64,000 nt of DNA. It comes from Streptomyces tuirus. GTDB taxonomy: Bacteria; Actinomycetota; Actinomycetes; Streptomycetales; Streptomycetaceae. A model generated the notes under the pieces. It saw only the letters and a program-made list of their open reading frames with translations. It was not told where the DNA came from and searched no databases. The stretch spans positions 2,096,001-2,160,000 of the forward strand of contig NZ_AP023439.1 in NCBI RefSeq assembly GCF_014701095.1. The letters run 5' to 3'. The position numbers and the translations under genes were made by a program. Shown in pieces: positions 19,392 through 27,573 of the stretch (position 1 is the first letter of the stretch; each line of letters opens with the position of its first letter).

Positions 19392-21581
19392 TCAGCCGAT
19401 GCCGCGGGCACCGGACCAGATGCGGTACGGGACGCTGTCGCCGGGGGAGCCCGCGATCCCGTCCAGCGGCAGGGGTTCGAGGCTCTTGCCGAGGTCGATG
19501 CGGTAGGCCACCACCGCCGTGGACACGGAGTCGGCCGTGCCGACGTACCAGGCGGCGGTGTCGTTCTGCGTGGTGCCGGCCTTGCCGGCCACCGCGGAGG
19601 TCGTGACCGCCCCCGGGTGGGCGGTGCGGAAGGCGTCCGTGAGGGCGGACTGGACCGCCGCGGCCACGCTCGCCTTCACCGCACGGCGGGACCCGGGCTT
19701 GGTGAGCGGGACCCGGGTGCCGTTGCGGGTGATCCGGGCCACCGAGTACGGCTCGACGTGCTTGCCCGCGGCGGCGAACGTGGCGTACCCGCTCGCCATG
19801 CGGATGGCGCTGGGCGTGGCACTGCCCAGGGACATCGCGGGCACCTGCGGGCCGAAGCTGGAGGGGAGCAGGCCCGCACGCTGGGCGGTGTCCCGCACGG
19901 TGTCCAGGCCGGTGTCCATGCCGAGCTGCATGAACGGTGTGTTCACCGACAGGGCGAGCGCCCGGCCCAGGCCGATCCGGCCGTAGGACTTCCCGCCGTC
20001 GTTGCGGGAGGTGACCTGTTTGCCGCCGCGGTCCCAGTAGGGGCCCTCGGGTGTCCTGACGGCGATGCCGTCGTCCCCGTCGTACAGCGTCTGGGGGGTG
20101 ACCGCGGTCGCGGCGCCGTCGCGGGTCGTGTGCACGCCGTGCTCCAGGGCGGCGGCGTAGACGAACGGCAGGAAGGCCGAACCGGCGGGCACGGTGGTCG
20201 CGTTGGACTCGTTGTAGCCCTGCTCACGGTGGTCGGGGCCGCCGTGGACGGCGAGGATGCGCCCGTCGGTGGCCACCGAGGAGGCGCCGAAGTGCAGGGA
20301 CTTCGCCTTGGCCGGGTCGTCCTTTCGCGCCTTCTTGCGGGCCTTGTCCACGGCGTCGGTGAGCGCGGTCTCCTGCTTGCGGTCGAAGGTGGTGTAGATC
20401 TGGTAGCCGCCGAGGTCGTACTCCTTGGCCGATATGTTCGCCGTCTTCCTGGCGTACTGGGCGGCCAGTTCCACGAGGTAGTCGCTCTGCTTGCCGGTGT
20501 CGAACCCCGGCGCCCGCTTCAGCGGCTCGGGGAACTTCTTGTATTCGGCCCGCTCGGCCTTCGGCAGGGTGCCTACCTCGACCATGCGGTCGAGTATCCA
20601 GGACCAGCGCTCCACGGCCCGGGCGTGGTTGGCCTCGCTCAGCGTCGGGTCGTAAAGGCCCGCGCCCTTGAGGAGGGAGGCGAGGAAGGCGGCCTCGCTG
20701 ACGTCGAGTTCGCTGACGTCCTTGCCGTAGTAGGCCTGGGCGGCGCGCTGGATGCCGTAGGTGCCGCGACCGAACCAGCTCGTGTTGAGGTAGCCCTCGA
20801 GGATGTCGTCCTTGCTCATCTCGTTGTCGAGCTTGAGGGCGAGCATGGCCTCGGTGAACTTGCGTGAGACGGATTGGTCCTGGCTGAGGTAGACGTTCTT
20901 GACGTACTGCTGGGTGATGGTCGAGCCGCCCTGGGTGTTGCCCTGACCGACGGTGCGCCACAGAGCGCGGCCGATGCCGCTGACGGATATGCCGGGGTCG
21001 CTGTAGAAGCTCGCGTTCTCCGCCGCCAGCACGGCCCCGCGGACGTCCTCGGGTATGTCCTTCAGGGGCATGGCCTGCCGTCGCACCCAGCCGGTGCGGG
21101 CCATGGGCGTCCCGTCGGACCAGAAGTAGACGTTGTCCTGCTGGGTGGCGTACGAGTTGAGGTTATCCGGTATGTCGGTGGCGGCGTAGGCGGAGCCCAG
21201 GAGGACGACGGACAGGCCGGTGAACGTCAGCGCGGCACCGAGCCATTGCCGCCAGGAGGGCGCCCAGCGCCGCCAGCCGGTGCGGTCGGCGTGCGGATAG
21301 CAGGGCCGCAGGCGGCGGGCGTTGGACGCGACGCGGGCGACGAGCCGGGCCGGCCCCGGGGCCGCGGCACCGAGACGGGACAGGGGGGAGGGTCTGGGGG
21401 CCTTGCGCCGGCGGCGCGACCGGCCGGGGCCGTTGCCGTCCGGGGTCGTACCGGAGGACGTGTCCGCCTTGTCGGTCGCGGCCACGTCGACGATGCGCAA
21501 CAGCACGGTCTCGTCCGCGTTCATGGCATCGGGGACCTTCAACTGCATGGTCTCGTCCGATTCCCGCCCAGCCTTGGACAC
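19392..21581 (-). CDS. Class A penicillin-binding protein with degenerate transpeptidase site
   Basis: 729 aa from GTG 21581 with GGGAGGGAGA upstream. A ~115-residue cytoplasmic Arg-rich region precedes one membrane helix (LTFTGLSVVLLGSAYAATD). The GT51 glycosyltransferase domain is intact: AENASFYSDPG with its catalytic Glu, GGSTITQQYVKN, and RKFTEAMLALKLD. The penicillin-binding domain keeps SVN (545-547), but the expected SxxK reads S468-A-F-L471 and the KTG box reads K667-A-G. Without the catalytic Lys the transpeptidase is probably inactive, so the protein may act only as a glycan polymerase. It is the first gene of a minus-strand group with a deacetylase and an amidase. Confidence 0.88.
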   Translation of the reverse strand: MSKAGRESDETMQLKVPDAMNADETVLLRIVDVAATDKADTSSGTTPDGNGPGRSRRRRKAPRPSPLSRLGAAAPGPARLVARVASNARRLRPCYPHADRTGWRRWAPSWRQWLGAALTFTGLSVVLLGSAYAATDIPDNLNSYATQQDNVYFWSDGTPMARTGWVRRQAMPLKDIPEDVRGAVLAAENASFYSDPGISVSGIGRALWRTVGQGNTQGGSTITQQYVKNVYLSQDQSVSRKFTEAMLALKLDNEMSKDDILEGYLNTSWFGRGTYGIQRAAQAYYGKDVSELDVSEAAFLASLLKGAGLYDPTLSEANHARAVERWSWILDRMVEVGTLPKAERAEYKKFPEPLKRAPGFDTGKQSDYLVELAAQYARKTANISAKEYDLGGYQIYTTFDRKQETALTDAVDKARKKARKDDPAKAKSLHFGASSVATDGRILAVHGGPDHREQGYNESNATTVPAGSAFLPFVYAAALEHGVHTTRDGAATAVTPQTLYDGDDGIAVRTPEGPYWDRGGKQVTSRNDGGKSYGRIGLGRALALSVNTPFMQLGMDTGLDTVRDTAQRAGLLPSSFGPQVPAMSLGSATPSAIRMASGYATFAAAGKHVEPYSVARITRNGTRVPLTKPGSRRAVKASVAAAVQSALTDAFRTAHPGAVTTSAVAGKAGTTQNDTAAWYVGTADSVSTAVVAYRIDLGKSLEPLPLDGIAGSPGDSVPYRIWSGARGIG

Positions 21582-21799
21582 GGCTGTGTCTCCCTCCCGC
21601 TCACGGTGGTGCTCGCGCGGAAGGACTTGGCTGCCGTGGTCGACGGCAGCGAGCCCTCACGTTCCCCCGCCCTCACGGCTCCTCGCGCCATTGAAAGCTA
21701 TCAGCGGAATTTACAGATCCTCCACACCGGGGACAGCAAGACTGGTCACAGGGAATCCGGAAAGGCGGTACTTCGGCCGGTGCGGATTAATCTGTCCCC

Positions 21800-22024
21800 A
21801 TGCCTCGCTACGAATACCGCTGCCGGACCTGCGGCGACACTTTCGAACTCAGCCGTCCCATGGCCGAGTCGTCCGCCCCCACGGCCTGCCCCTCGGGCCA
21901 CGACGACACGGTGAAACTCCTCTCCACGGTCGCTGTCGGCGGCTCCGCCTCCGCCCCGGCGTCCGCACCCCGCGCGAGCGGCGGCGGTGGGGGCGGCTGC
22001 TGCGGAGGCGGCTGCTGCGGCTGA
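21800..22024 (+). CDS. FmdB-type zinc-ribbon protein
   Basis: 74 aa. It starts MPRYEYRCRTCGDTFELSRP, the standard FmdB opening, with Cys8, Cys11, Cys30 and His34 as likely zinc ligands. The tail is Gly/Cys-rich (GGGCCGGGCCG-like), also common in streptomycete members. ATG 21800 has no ribosome site; TAATCT at 21788-21793 ends six bases before it, indicating a leaderless transcript. FmdB proteins are regulatory or structural zinc ribbons with no assigned reaction. A DedA gene follows after 57 bp with its own leaderless promoter. Confidence 0.9.
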   Translation: MPRYEYRCRTCGDTFELSRPMAESSAPTACPSGHDDTVKLLSTVAVGGSASAPASAPRASGGGGGGCCGGGCCG

Positions 22025-22081
22025 CGCCCTCCCCCGGGCTTCCTCAGGAACCCTTCAGGTTCGGTTTCCTAGCGTGGTGGC

Positions 22082-22888
22082 ATGACAGCCATCGCAGCGG
22101 ACGCCGGGCCGCAGTGGGTCAACGACCTGATGGACGCGCTGGGCGCGCCGGGAGCCGGTCTCGCCATCGCCCTGGAGAACCTGTTCCCGCCGCTGCCCAG
22201 CGAGGTGATCCTGCCGCTGGCCGGGTTCGCCGCGAGCAGCGGCCGGATGAGCCTGCTCGCCGTCCTGCTGTGGACGACGGCCGGCTCGGTGATCGGCGCG
22301 CTCGCGCTGTACGGGGTCGGAGCGCTGCTCGGCCGTGACCGGACGGTGGCGATCGCGGCGCGGCTGCCGCTGGTGAAGGTCTCGGACATCGAGAAGACCG
22401 AGGCCTGGTTCCTGAAGCACGGCACGAAGGCCGTGTTCTTCGGCCGGATGATCCCGATCTTCCGCAGCCTGATCTCGGTGCCCGCGGGCGTCGAGCGCAT
22501 GCGCCTGCCGGTGTTCCTGGGACTGACCACCCTGGGCAGCGCCATCTGGAACACGGTGTTCGTCCTCGCGGGCTACTTCCTCGGCGCGAACTGGCACCAG
22601 GTCTCGGACATCGTCTCCACCTACTCGAAGGCGGTCCTGGCCGTGGCGGCGCTGGCGGTGGCGGCGTTCGTCGCCGTACGACTGCTGCGACGCCCCAAGG
22701 AGACACGCCCTGAAGGGGCGCGGGGAACTGCGCGAACGGCCACGACGCCGCCGCACCCGCACGACGACCAGGACACCCGAGTTCTCAGACGCCCGGCCCA
22801 GGCACAGCGCCAGCGCCCCGTACTGCCCCCAGAAACTCCCGCAGGATCCGCTCCCCGGCGAGAACACCCCGGTCGGGAAGCGCCCTGA
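22082..22888 (+). CDS. DedA family membrane protein with a long, repeat-derived C-terminal tail
   Basis: 268 aa. ATG 22082 is preceded by TAGCGT (22069-22074) at seven bases, so it is probably leaderless. The core (to about residue 205) is a typical DedA/VTT protein: ENLFPPLPSEVILPLAGF, GALLGRD, FFGRMIPIFRSLISVPAGV with the conserved Arg, and NTVFVLAGYFLGANW. After RLLRRPKE the reading frame passes through a copy of the dispersed GC palindrome (22711-22740) and ends in about 60 Pro/Arg-rich residues that are antisense to the 3' end of the HAD gene, overlapping it by 104 bp. That tail looks acquired and non-functional. DedA proteins act in membrane lipid homeostasis. Confidence 0.88.
   Translation: MTAIAADAGPQWVNDLMDALGAPGAGLAIALENLFPPLPSEVILPLAGFAASSGRMSLLAVLLWTTAGSVIGALALYGVGALLGRDRTVAIAARLPLVKVSDIEKTEAWFLKHGTKAVFFGRMIPIFRSLISVPAGVERMRLPVFLGLTTLGSAIWNTVFVLAGYFLGANWHQVSDIVSTYSKAVLAVAALAVAAFVAVRLLRRPKETRPEGARGTARTATTPPHPHDDQDTRVLRRPAQAQRQRPVLPPETPAGSAPRREHPGREAP
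22711..22740 (+). repeat. Dispersed GC-palindrome element, copy 1 (single arm)
   Basis: GGGGCGCGGGGAACTGCGCG lies at 22715-22734 inside the 3' part of the DedA frame. The same core recurs in copies 2 and 3. Confidence 0.85.
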
Positions 22889-23618
22889 GCGAGGGAGCCG
22901 TGAACCCGCTGTCGGCCAGCTCCCCGTGCCCCGGCCGCCAGCCCCGGTCGGCCGCGAGCAGCAGGTCGGCATCGAGCAGGGAATCACCCGCGGCGAGCGT
23001 GACAGCCGCACCGGTCCGCCGCGCGACCTCCCGCATCGCCGCGCTCTTCGTGAGCGGCTTGGGTACGGCGTAGATCTTGCGGCCCTGGAGGGACACGGTC
23101 CAGCCGCGGTTCTCCGCCCACACCGCGAGTTCCTTCACCCAGTCCTCGTCGAGCAGTTCCCGCTCGACGACGAGGTAGGCGAACAGGTCGTCGGCGACAC
23201 GGTGCTTGCGCACCCAGACCGGGTCGGCGGCCCTCAGCAGGTGCTCCTGCACCTCGGCCAGCGGCGCGCACTGGTCGGCCAGCCGCGCGGTCACCTGGGC
23301 GTGCCAGTCGGGGTCGGAGACCCCGTCCACCATGAGGTGGCCGCCGTTCGCGCAGATCGCGTACGTGGGCTCCGGGCCCGGCAGGTTGATGCGCTCGTAC
23401 TGCTTGCGCGTCCGGGTCGTCGTGGGCACGAACACGGCCGCGTCGCCCAGGTCGGTCAGGAGCTGCGCCGCCGTCTCCGTCATGTACGACAGCGGCTTGC
23501 TCTCGTGCACCTCCACGCACAGCAGCCGGGGCGCCCGCGCGTCCGGCATGGTGAGCGCCAGGGCGGCGGCGGAGTAGATCAGGGTGCGATCGAGGTCGCT
23601 CGCGACGAGGACGGGCAT
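22785..23618 (-). CDS. HAD-family phosphatase of the Ter-associated operon
   Basis: 277 aa from ATG 23618, whose A is also the last base of the upstream stop codon (TGATG), so translation is coupled to the PRTase-fusion gene. Motif I is ASDLDRTLIYS and the C-terminal motif GDSLLDADLLLAAD gives the acidic motif IV. The central part has TTRTRKQYERINLPG and a cap region. In the published comparative analysis of Ter systems, a HAD phosphatase accompanies PRTase and HpcH-like enzymes and is proposed to dephosphorylate a nucleotide-like product. The 3' end overlaps the convergent DedA frame. Confidence 0.88.
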   Translation of the reverse strand: MPVLVASDLDRTLIYSAAALALTMPDARAPRLLCVEVHESKPLSYMTETAAQLLTDLGDAAVFVPTTTRTRKQYERINLPGPEPTYAICANGGHLMVDGVSDPDWHAQVTARLADQCAPLAEVQEHLLRAADPVWVRKHRVADDLFAYLVVERELLDEDWVKELAVWAENRGWTVSLQGRKIYAVPKPLTKSAAMREVARRTGAAVTLAAGDSLLDADLLLAADRGWRPGHGELADSGFTAPSLRALPDRGVLAGERILREFLGAVRGAGAVPGPGV

Positions 23619-26158
23619 CAGACCGACACCGCCTTGCCGTCGGCGCCGGTCGCGCCCCGGGTGTACTTGGGGTGGATCAGGCCGACGCAGGTGTAGGGCA
23701 GTGCGTCGACCTCCTCCACGGGCACGCCGCGTTGCTCGGCCAGCAGGCGCACATGGTCGAGGTCGCTGCCCGCCCCGGCGCGCGCCAGGACCTTCCATGG
23801 CACGCGGCGCAGCATGACCCGGGTGGTCTCGCCGACGCCGGGCTTGACGAGGTTCACGTCGTGGATGGCGTACTCCTCGCTGATGCGCTCGACGGCGGCC
23901 CAGCCCTCCCAGGTGGGTGAGCGGTCGGTCGCGAGCAGTTCCTTGGCCTGGGCGCAGGCGGCGTCGGCGACCTCGGGGAAGCGGGCGGACACGGCGTCCA
24001 GGAAGGCCACCGAGACGTCGGTGCCGGCGAGTTCGCGGTAGAACTTCGCGCCGTGGAAGTCGTCGGGGCCGACCAGGTCCGCGCGCAGCACGGTCCGCGA
24101 GATGAGGCCGGAGACGGTGGAGTTGAGGCAGGCGGAGGGGATGAGGAAGTCCTCGCGGGTGCCGTAGGTCCGGACGCAGGAGCCCGGGTCGGCCAGGACG
24201 GCGATCTCGGGGTCGAAGCCGGTGATGCCGTCGGACTTCTCGAACTCCTCCAGGGCCTGGGCAAGTTCGCGGGTGATGGCGCCCTTGCCGGTCCAGCCGT
24301 CGACGAAGACGACGTCCCGGGGGTCGTGGTGCCGGGCGAGCCAGCGCAGCGCGTTGGCGTCGATGCCCCGGCCGCGGACGATCGACACGGCGTAGTGCGG
24401 CAGATCGAGGCCGTGCCGGTGCTGGGCCCAGCGGCGCATGAGGATGCCGACGGGGGTGCCGGCGCGGGCCAGGGAGACCAGCACGGGGCGCGGGGACCGC
24501 TCGGCGAGGACCGTCTCGGTGACGACGCCGACCGCCTGGGCGATACGGGCCGCCGAGTCCTCCAGCGCGGCGTGGAACAGCTCCTGGTACTGCTCGCTCG
24601 GCTGGTACTCCACGGGCAGCGACTCCGCGTAGTGCGCGCCGCCGCTCTGGATCGCCTCCTCGCGCTCCTCGGTCGGCGCCTCCAGCGTCACGTCCGAGAG
24701 GTCCTGGAGCAGCCAGCCGACCTCCTCGGGCGCGTACGAGGAGAAGGCGGGGCCGCGGAGGGGCTCGGGCAGCATGGAGGGCCTTTCGGGGGCGTACGAC
24801 GGTATGACGGCGAGCAGGACCCGGGGCGTGTGCGCGGCGAGGCGGGCCAGCAGACCGTCGGGCGCGTGCAGCGCGGGGGTGTCCCCGGCCGAGTCGACCA
24901 CCGCGACGACGGCGTCGAATCCGGCGCCGGCGACGTTGTAGGCGTAGCGCTCGCCGGGGCCGTCGGCGGGGTCGTCGTGGGCGGGGAAGGCGAGGCGGGT
25001 GCGTATCGCGTAGCCGGGGTCGTCGACGGCCAGGACGGGTGAGCGGGTGGTGGTGGAGTAGCGGACCTCGAGGTCCGTCGCCCGTTCCAGCTCCCGGGCC
25101 AGCCTCAGCGGCGCGTACATCAGCTCTTCGAAGCCGAGGATGTGCACGCGGCGGGCGTGGTGAGGCAGGGCCTCGGCGATCCTGGCCGCCATCGCGGGGA
25201 GGGCGTCCTCCAGGAGCTCCCGATGCGCGGGGGTGAATCCGTGTCGGCCCCCGTCGGGGAGACCGGCGGGCCAGTGCAGGTCTATCCGGCTGTCGTCCGG
25301 GTGCGGGTCGGTGGGGGCCGCTCGCGCAGTTCCCCGCGCCCCTGGGGGCGCGGGGAACTGCGCGAGCGACCACGACGGCGCCGCACTCTCCGACTCGTAC
25401 CGCGCCACCAGCTCCTGCCCCTTCTCCAGCACCCCCTCGGGCAGCCGCACGGTCCCTCTGGCAGCCGTCACCAGATCGACCCGGGCTCCGATCTCCTCGG
25501 CGAAATCCGCGAGGCGCCCCGCATCGGCAGCCGACCGCATGTCCACCAGCGCCACCACGACATACCTCCGCCGCGGATACCGGGCATGAAGATCGCGCAC
25601 GGTGTTCAGCACCGTGTTCCCCGTGGAGAACTCGTCGTCGACCAGGACCAGCGGCCCGTCGCCGCCGAGCAGCGCCGGGTCCTCCGGCAGGAGCAGGTGC
25701 GAGGTCGCGTGGGAGTGGGCCTCCTCGAAGCCGCCGGCCGCCGCGACACCGGCGACCGGGCGGCGGGTGGAGTGCAGATAGGGGGCGAGGCCCAGCCCGT
25801 CGGCGACGGAGTGGCCGAGGCCCGTCGCGGTCTCCGCGTAGCCGAGGACGACGGCCCGGCCCGCTTCCTCCGCGCCCAGCAGCTCCCGCACCCGGCGGCC
25901 CAGCTCGACGCCGTAGCCGTAGACGACGGACGGCGACTGCGGCACGTGCTTGCCGAGCACGTTCGACACCAGCAGATGGGCCCGCTTGGGGTTGCGGCGC
26001 AGCGCCAGCCCCAGCAGGCCGGTCAGCGGGTCGTCGCCGACGAGCTCGACGCCGAGCCGCTCGGCGACCCAGCTGCCGGACCAGACGCGGTCGCCCTCGT
26101 CGCACACCTGATGCTCCCCCTCGTTCACTGCCGTCTCAGCCTTCTCAGCCTTCTCCAT
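23618..26158 (-). CDS. PRTase-TRSP-StiP-PELOTA fusion protein (Ter-associated)
   Basis: 846 aa from ATG 26158. An N-terminal phosphoribosyltransferase of the PRTase_2 type carries VVLGYAETATGLGHSVADGL and the PRPP loop LVLVDDEFSTGNT (about residues 70-205). A TRSP-like region follows (RVHILGFEELMYAPLRLARE). From about residue 480 comes the StiP-like part: LVSLARAGTPVGILMRRW, FVDGWTGKGAITRELAQAL and SACLNSTVSGLISRTV with a candidate catalytic Cys. The last ~60 residues, ending LPYTCVGLIHPKYTRG, fit a PELOTA-type RNA-binding domain. These domains are usually found as two genes, so this is a fusion. A palindromic element encodes residues about 264-280 in a linker. Operon order is HpcH-like, this gene, HAD. 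The substrate is unknown. Confidence 0.82.
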   Translation of the reverse strand: MEKAEKAETAVNEGEHQVCDEGDRVWSGSWVAERLGVELVGDDPLTGLLGLALRRNPKRAHLLVSNVLGKHVPQSPSVVYGYGVELGRRVRELLGAEEAGRAVVLGYAETATGLGHSVADGLGLAPYLHSTRRPVAGVAAAGGFEEAHSHATSHLLLPEDPALLGGDGPLVLVDDEFSTGNTVLNTVRDLHARYPRRRYVVVALVDMRSAADAGRLADFAEEIGARVDLVTAARGTVRLPEGVLEKGQELVARYESESAAPSWSLAQFPAPPGARGTARAAPTDPHPDDSRIDLHWPAGLPDGGRHGFTPAHRELLEDALPAMAARIAEALPHHARRVHILGFEELMYAPLRLARELERATDLEVRYSTTTRSPVLAVDDPGYAIRTRLAFPAHDDPADGPGERYAYNVAGAGFDAVVAVVDSAGDTPALHAPDGLLARLAAHTPRVLLAVIPSYAPERPSMLPEPLRGPAFSSYAPEEVGWLLQDLSDVTLEAPTEEREEAIQSGGAHYAESLPVEYQPSEQYQELFHAALEDSAARIAQAVGVVTETVLAERSPRPVLVSLARAGTPVGILMRRWAQHRHGLDLPHYAVSIVRGRGIDANALRWLARHHDPRDVVFVDGWTGKGAITRELAQALEEFEKSDGITGFDPEIAVLADPGSCVRTYGTREDFLIPSACLNSTVSGLISRTVLRADLVGPDDFHGAKFYRELAGTDVSVAFLDAVSARFPEVADAACAQAKELLATDRSPTWEGWAAVERISEEYAIHDVNLVKPGVGETTRVMLRRVPWKVLARAGAGSDLDHVRLLAEQRGVPVEEVDALPYTCVGLIHPKYTRGATGADGKAVSV
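25318..25369. repeat. Dispersed GC-palindrome element, copy 2 (complete, inside a gene)
   Basis: Two arms of 24 bp (25319-25342 and 25345-25368, beginning at G25320 pairs with C25367 and flanking pair) surround a 2-nt centre. Each arm holds GCGCAGTTCCCCGCGCCCC or its complement. It is read through in frame within the PRTase-fusion gene as SLAQFPAPPGARGTAR. Confidence 0.9.
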
Positions 26159-26178
26159 GGATCCCCTGCGCCGTGCCG

Positions 26179-27345
26179 TCAGCCCGGCAGACCCGCCGCC
26201 AGCAGTTCCACGAAGCCGATGTCCTGGTTCGCCACGCCGAAAACCTCGGCCCGCAGCAGGGTCCGCTCGGCCCAGGCCCGGTGCGGCTTCACCTCGTTCA
26301 TCTTGTTCGTGTACGCCGATCTCAGCACACCCCCGCCACCGCGCTCGGGCCGCAGGATGTCCTGGGCGTCCGAGAACTCCTCGTGACTGACGACCGACAG
26401 GGCGTGCACCGGCAGTACGTGTGAGGGGTGGATGCAGGTCTTGCCCAGCAGGCCGTTGGCATGGTCCAGGGAGATCTCCCTCAGCAGGCCGTCCATGGCG
26501 TGCTCAATCAGCTTCTCGCGCAGTTCCGCGGCCTGCACCTCAAGGAAGGGGCTCTGCCGCAGCTGCGGCTTGAACATGCGCTCCTGGACCCGGAAGTACT
26601 CCCACACGGGCCCGGTCACGGTGAAGCCGGTCCCGTCGGCGCGGCCGAGCATGTTCACCACGTCGGCGATCACGGAGGCGACGATCTGCACGTCGTAGGC
26701 CGTCATGTCGGGTCCCCGGCGCAGGCCGTAGGAGGAGCAGAAGTCCGTCACGCCGAGGCGCAGGGCGAGCACGCGGTCGCGGTACTTGTCGATCGCCCGG
26801 GAGATGCCCTCCAGGGTCTCCACGCGGGACTCCCGGTAGAGCAGCTCCGGGGACTCCAGCACGGGCATGGCGAAAAGGCGACGGCCGCTTTCGGTCTCGG
26901 CGGTGGCCAGGGCCTCCAGGAACGGGATGCCGCGTTCCTCGGTGAACTTGGGCAGGACGAACCCGGACAGCTGCCGGACGGCGGGGCCGAGGCGGCGCAC
27001 CAGGTCGGGTATCTGCTCGGGGGTGCGGACCCGGATGAACAGCAGCGGCAGATCGGCGTCCGGGAGGTCGTCCAGGGCCGTCAGCTGGCGGACGAGGTTC
27101 TCCTCGCCGGGGCCGACGTCCGCGTCGTCGATCGAGTCCTCCAGGCACAGCACCATCGACACCACACCGCGCCCGGCCTGCTTGAGGACGTCGTCGGCGA
27201 GGCGCGGCCTGGTGGCCGGGCTGTACAGCGTGGCGCCCAGGGCGGCGGCGAGCAGCCGGGCCGGGGAGTCCGGGGTGAACACGCCCGGCTCGCGGTGGAA
27301 GAGACGCTTCCGCACCTCAGGGGCGACGTGCCCGAAATGACGCAT
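26179..27345 (-). CDS. HpcH/HpaI aldolase/citrate lyase-like enzyme (Ter-associated)
   Basis: 388 aa. ATG 27345 has GGGGGAG upstream; the longer open frame to 27462 is not supported. The protein is a TIM-barrel C-C bond lyase of the HpcH/citrate-lyase-beta group: SMVLCLEDSIDDADV supplies the acidic metal/substrate site, LFIRVRTPEQI the conserved Arg strand, FVLPKFTEERG the Lys/Pro strand, and MPVLESPELLYRES the metal-binding Glu. The family cleaves or forms C-C bonds in 3-hydroxy or malyl/citryl thioesters and related acids. Here it heads a three-gene operon with the PRTase fusion and HAD phosphatase (20-bp and overlapping junctions), behind an ECF-like promoter. Confidence 0.85.
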   Translation of the reverse strand: MRHFGHVAPEVRKRLFHREPGVFTPDSPARLLAAALGATLYSPATRPRLADDVLKQAGRGVVSMVLCLEDSIDDADVGPGEENLVRQLTALDDLPDADLPLLFIRVRTPEQIPDLVRRLGPAVRQLSGFVLPKFTEERGIPFLEALATAETESGRRLFAMPVLESPELLYRESRVETLEGISRAIDKYRDRVLALRLGVTDFCSSYGLRRGPDMTAYDVQIVASVIADVVNMLGRADGTGFTVTGPVWEYFRVQERMFKPQLRQSPFLEVQAAELREKLIEHAMDGLLREISLDHANGLLGKTCIHPSHVLPVHALSVVSHEEFSDAQDILRPERGGGGVLRSAYTNKMNEVKPHRAWAERTLLRAEVFGVANQDIGFVELLAAGLPG

Positions 27346-27403
27346 GAGACTCCCCCGTGGTGGTGGTGCGACCTGTGAATCGACGAAAGGTGGCCGGTAA
27401 TAG

Positions 27404-27431
27404 TACGTAGAAGCCCATGTCAGAGGTTCCC
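27404..27431 (-). promoter_or_regulatory. ECF-sigma-like promoter for the HpcH-PRTase-HAD operon
   Basis: On the minus strand GGGAAC (27431-27426), 18 bp, then CGTA (27407-27404). This resembles ECF promoters with a GGAAC -35 and CGT -10. The same GGGAAC-N18-CGTT/A arrangement stands before the first TerD gene at 32070-32043. The start site would be near 27398, about 50 nt before the ATG. Confidence 0.45.
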
Positions 27432-27573
27432 GCCAGGCATGAATTTCAGGTAACGCGGGCAATCACAGCCAGTACCCGGCCAGGACAACCGTATTCCGCG
27501 ACGGCGGTCGGCGCCGCTCGCGACCAGGCCCCCCGCGTTGTCGTGAGCAGGACCGAGCAGGCAGGATGACCGC

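Noticed and set aside
19281..20867. 528-aa plus-strand open frame across the PBP gene
   Set aside because: Shadow of the PBP gene; no recognisable protein features.
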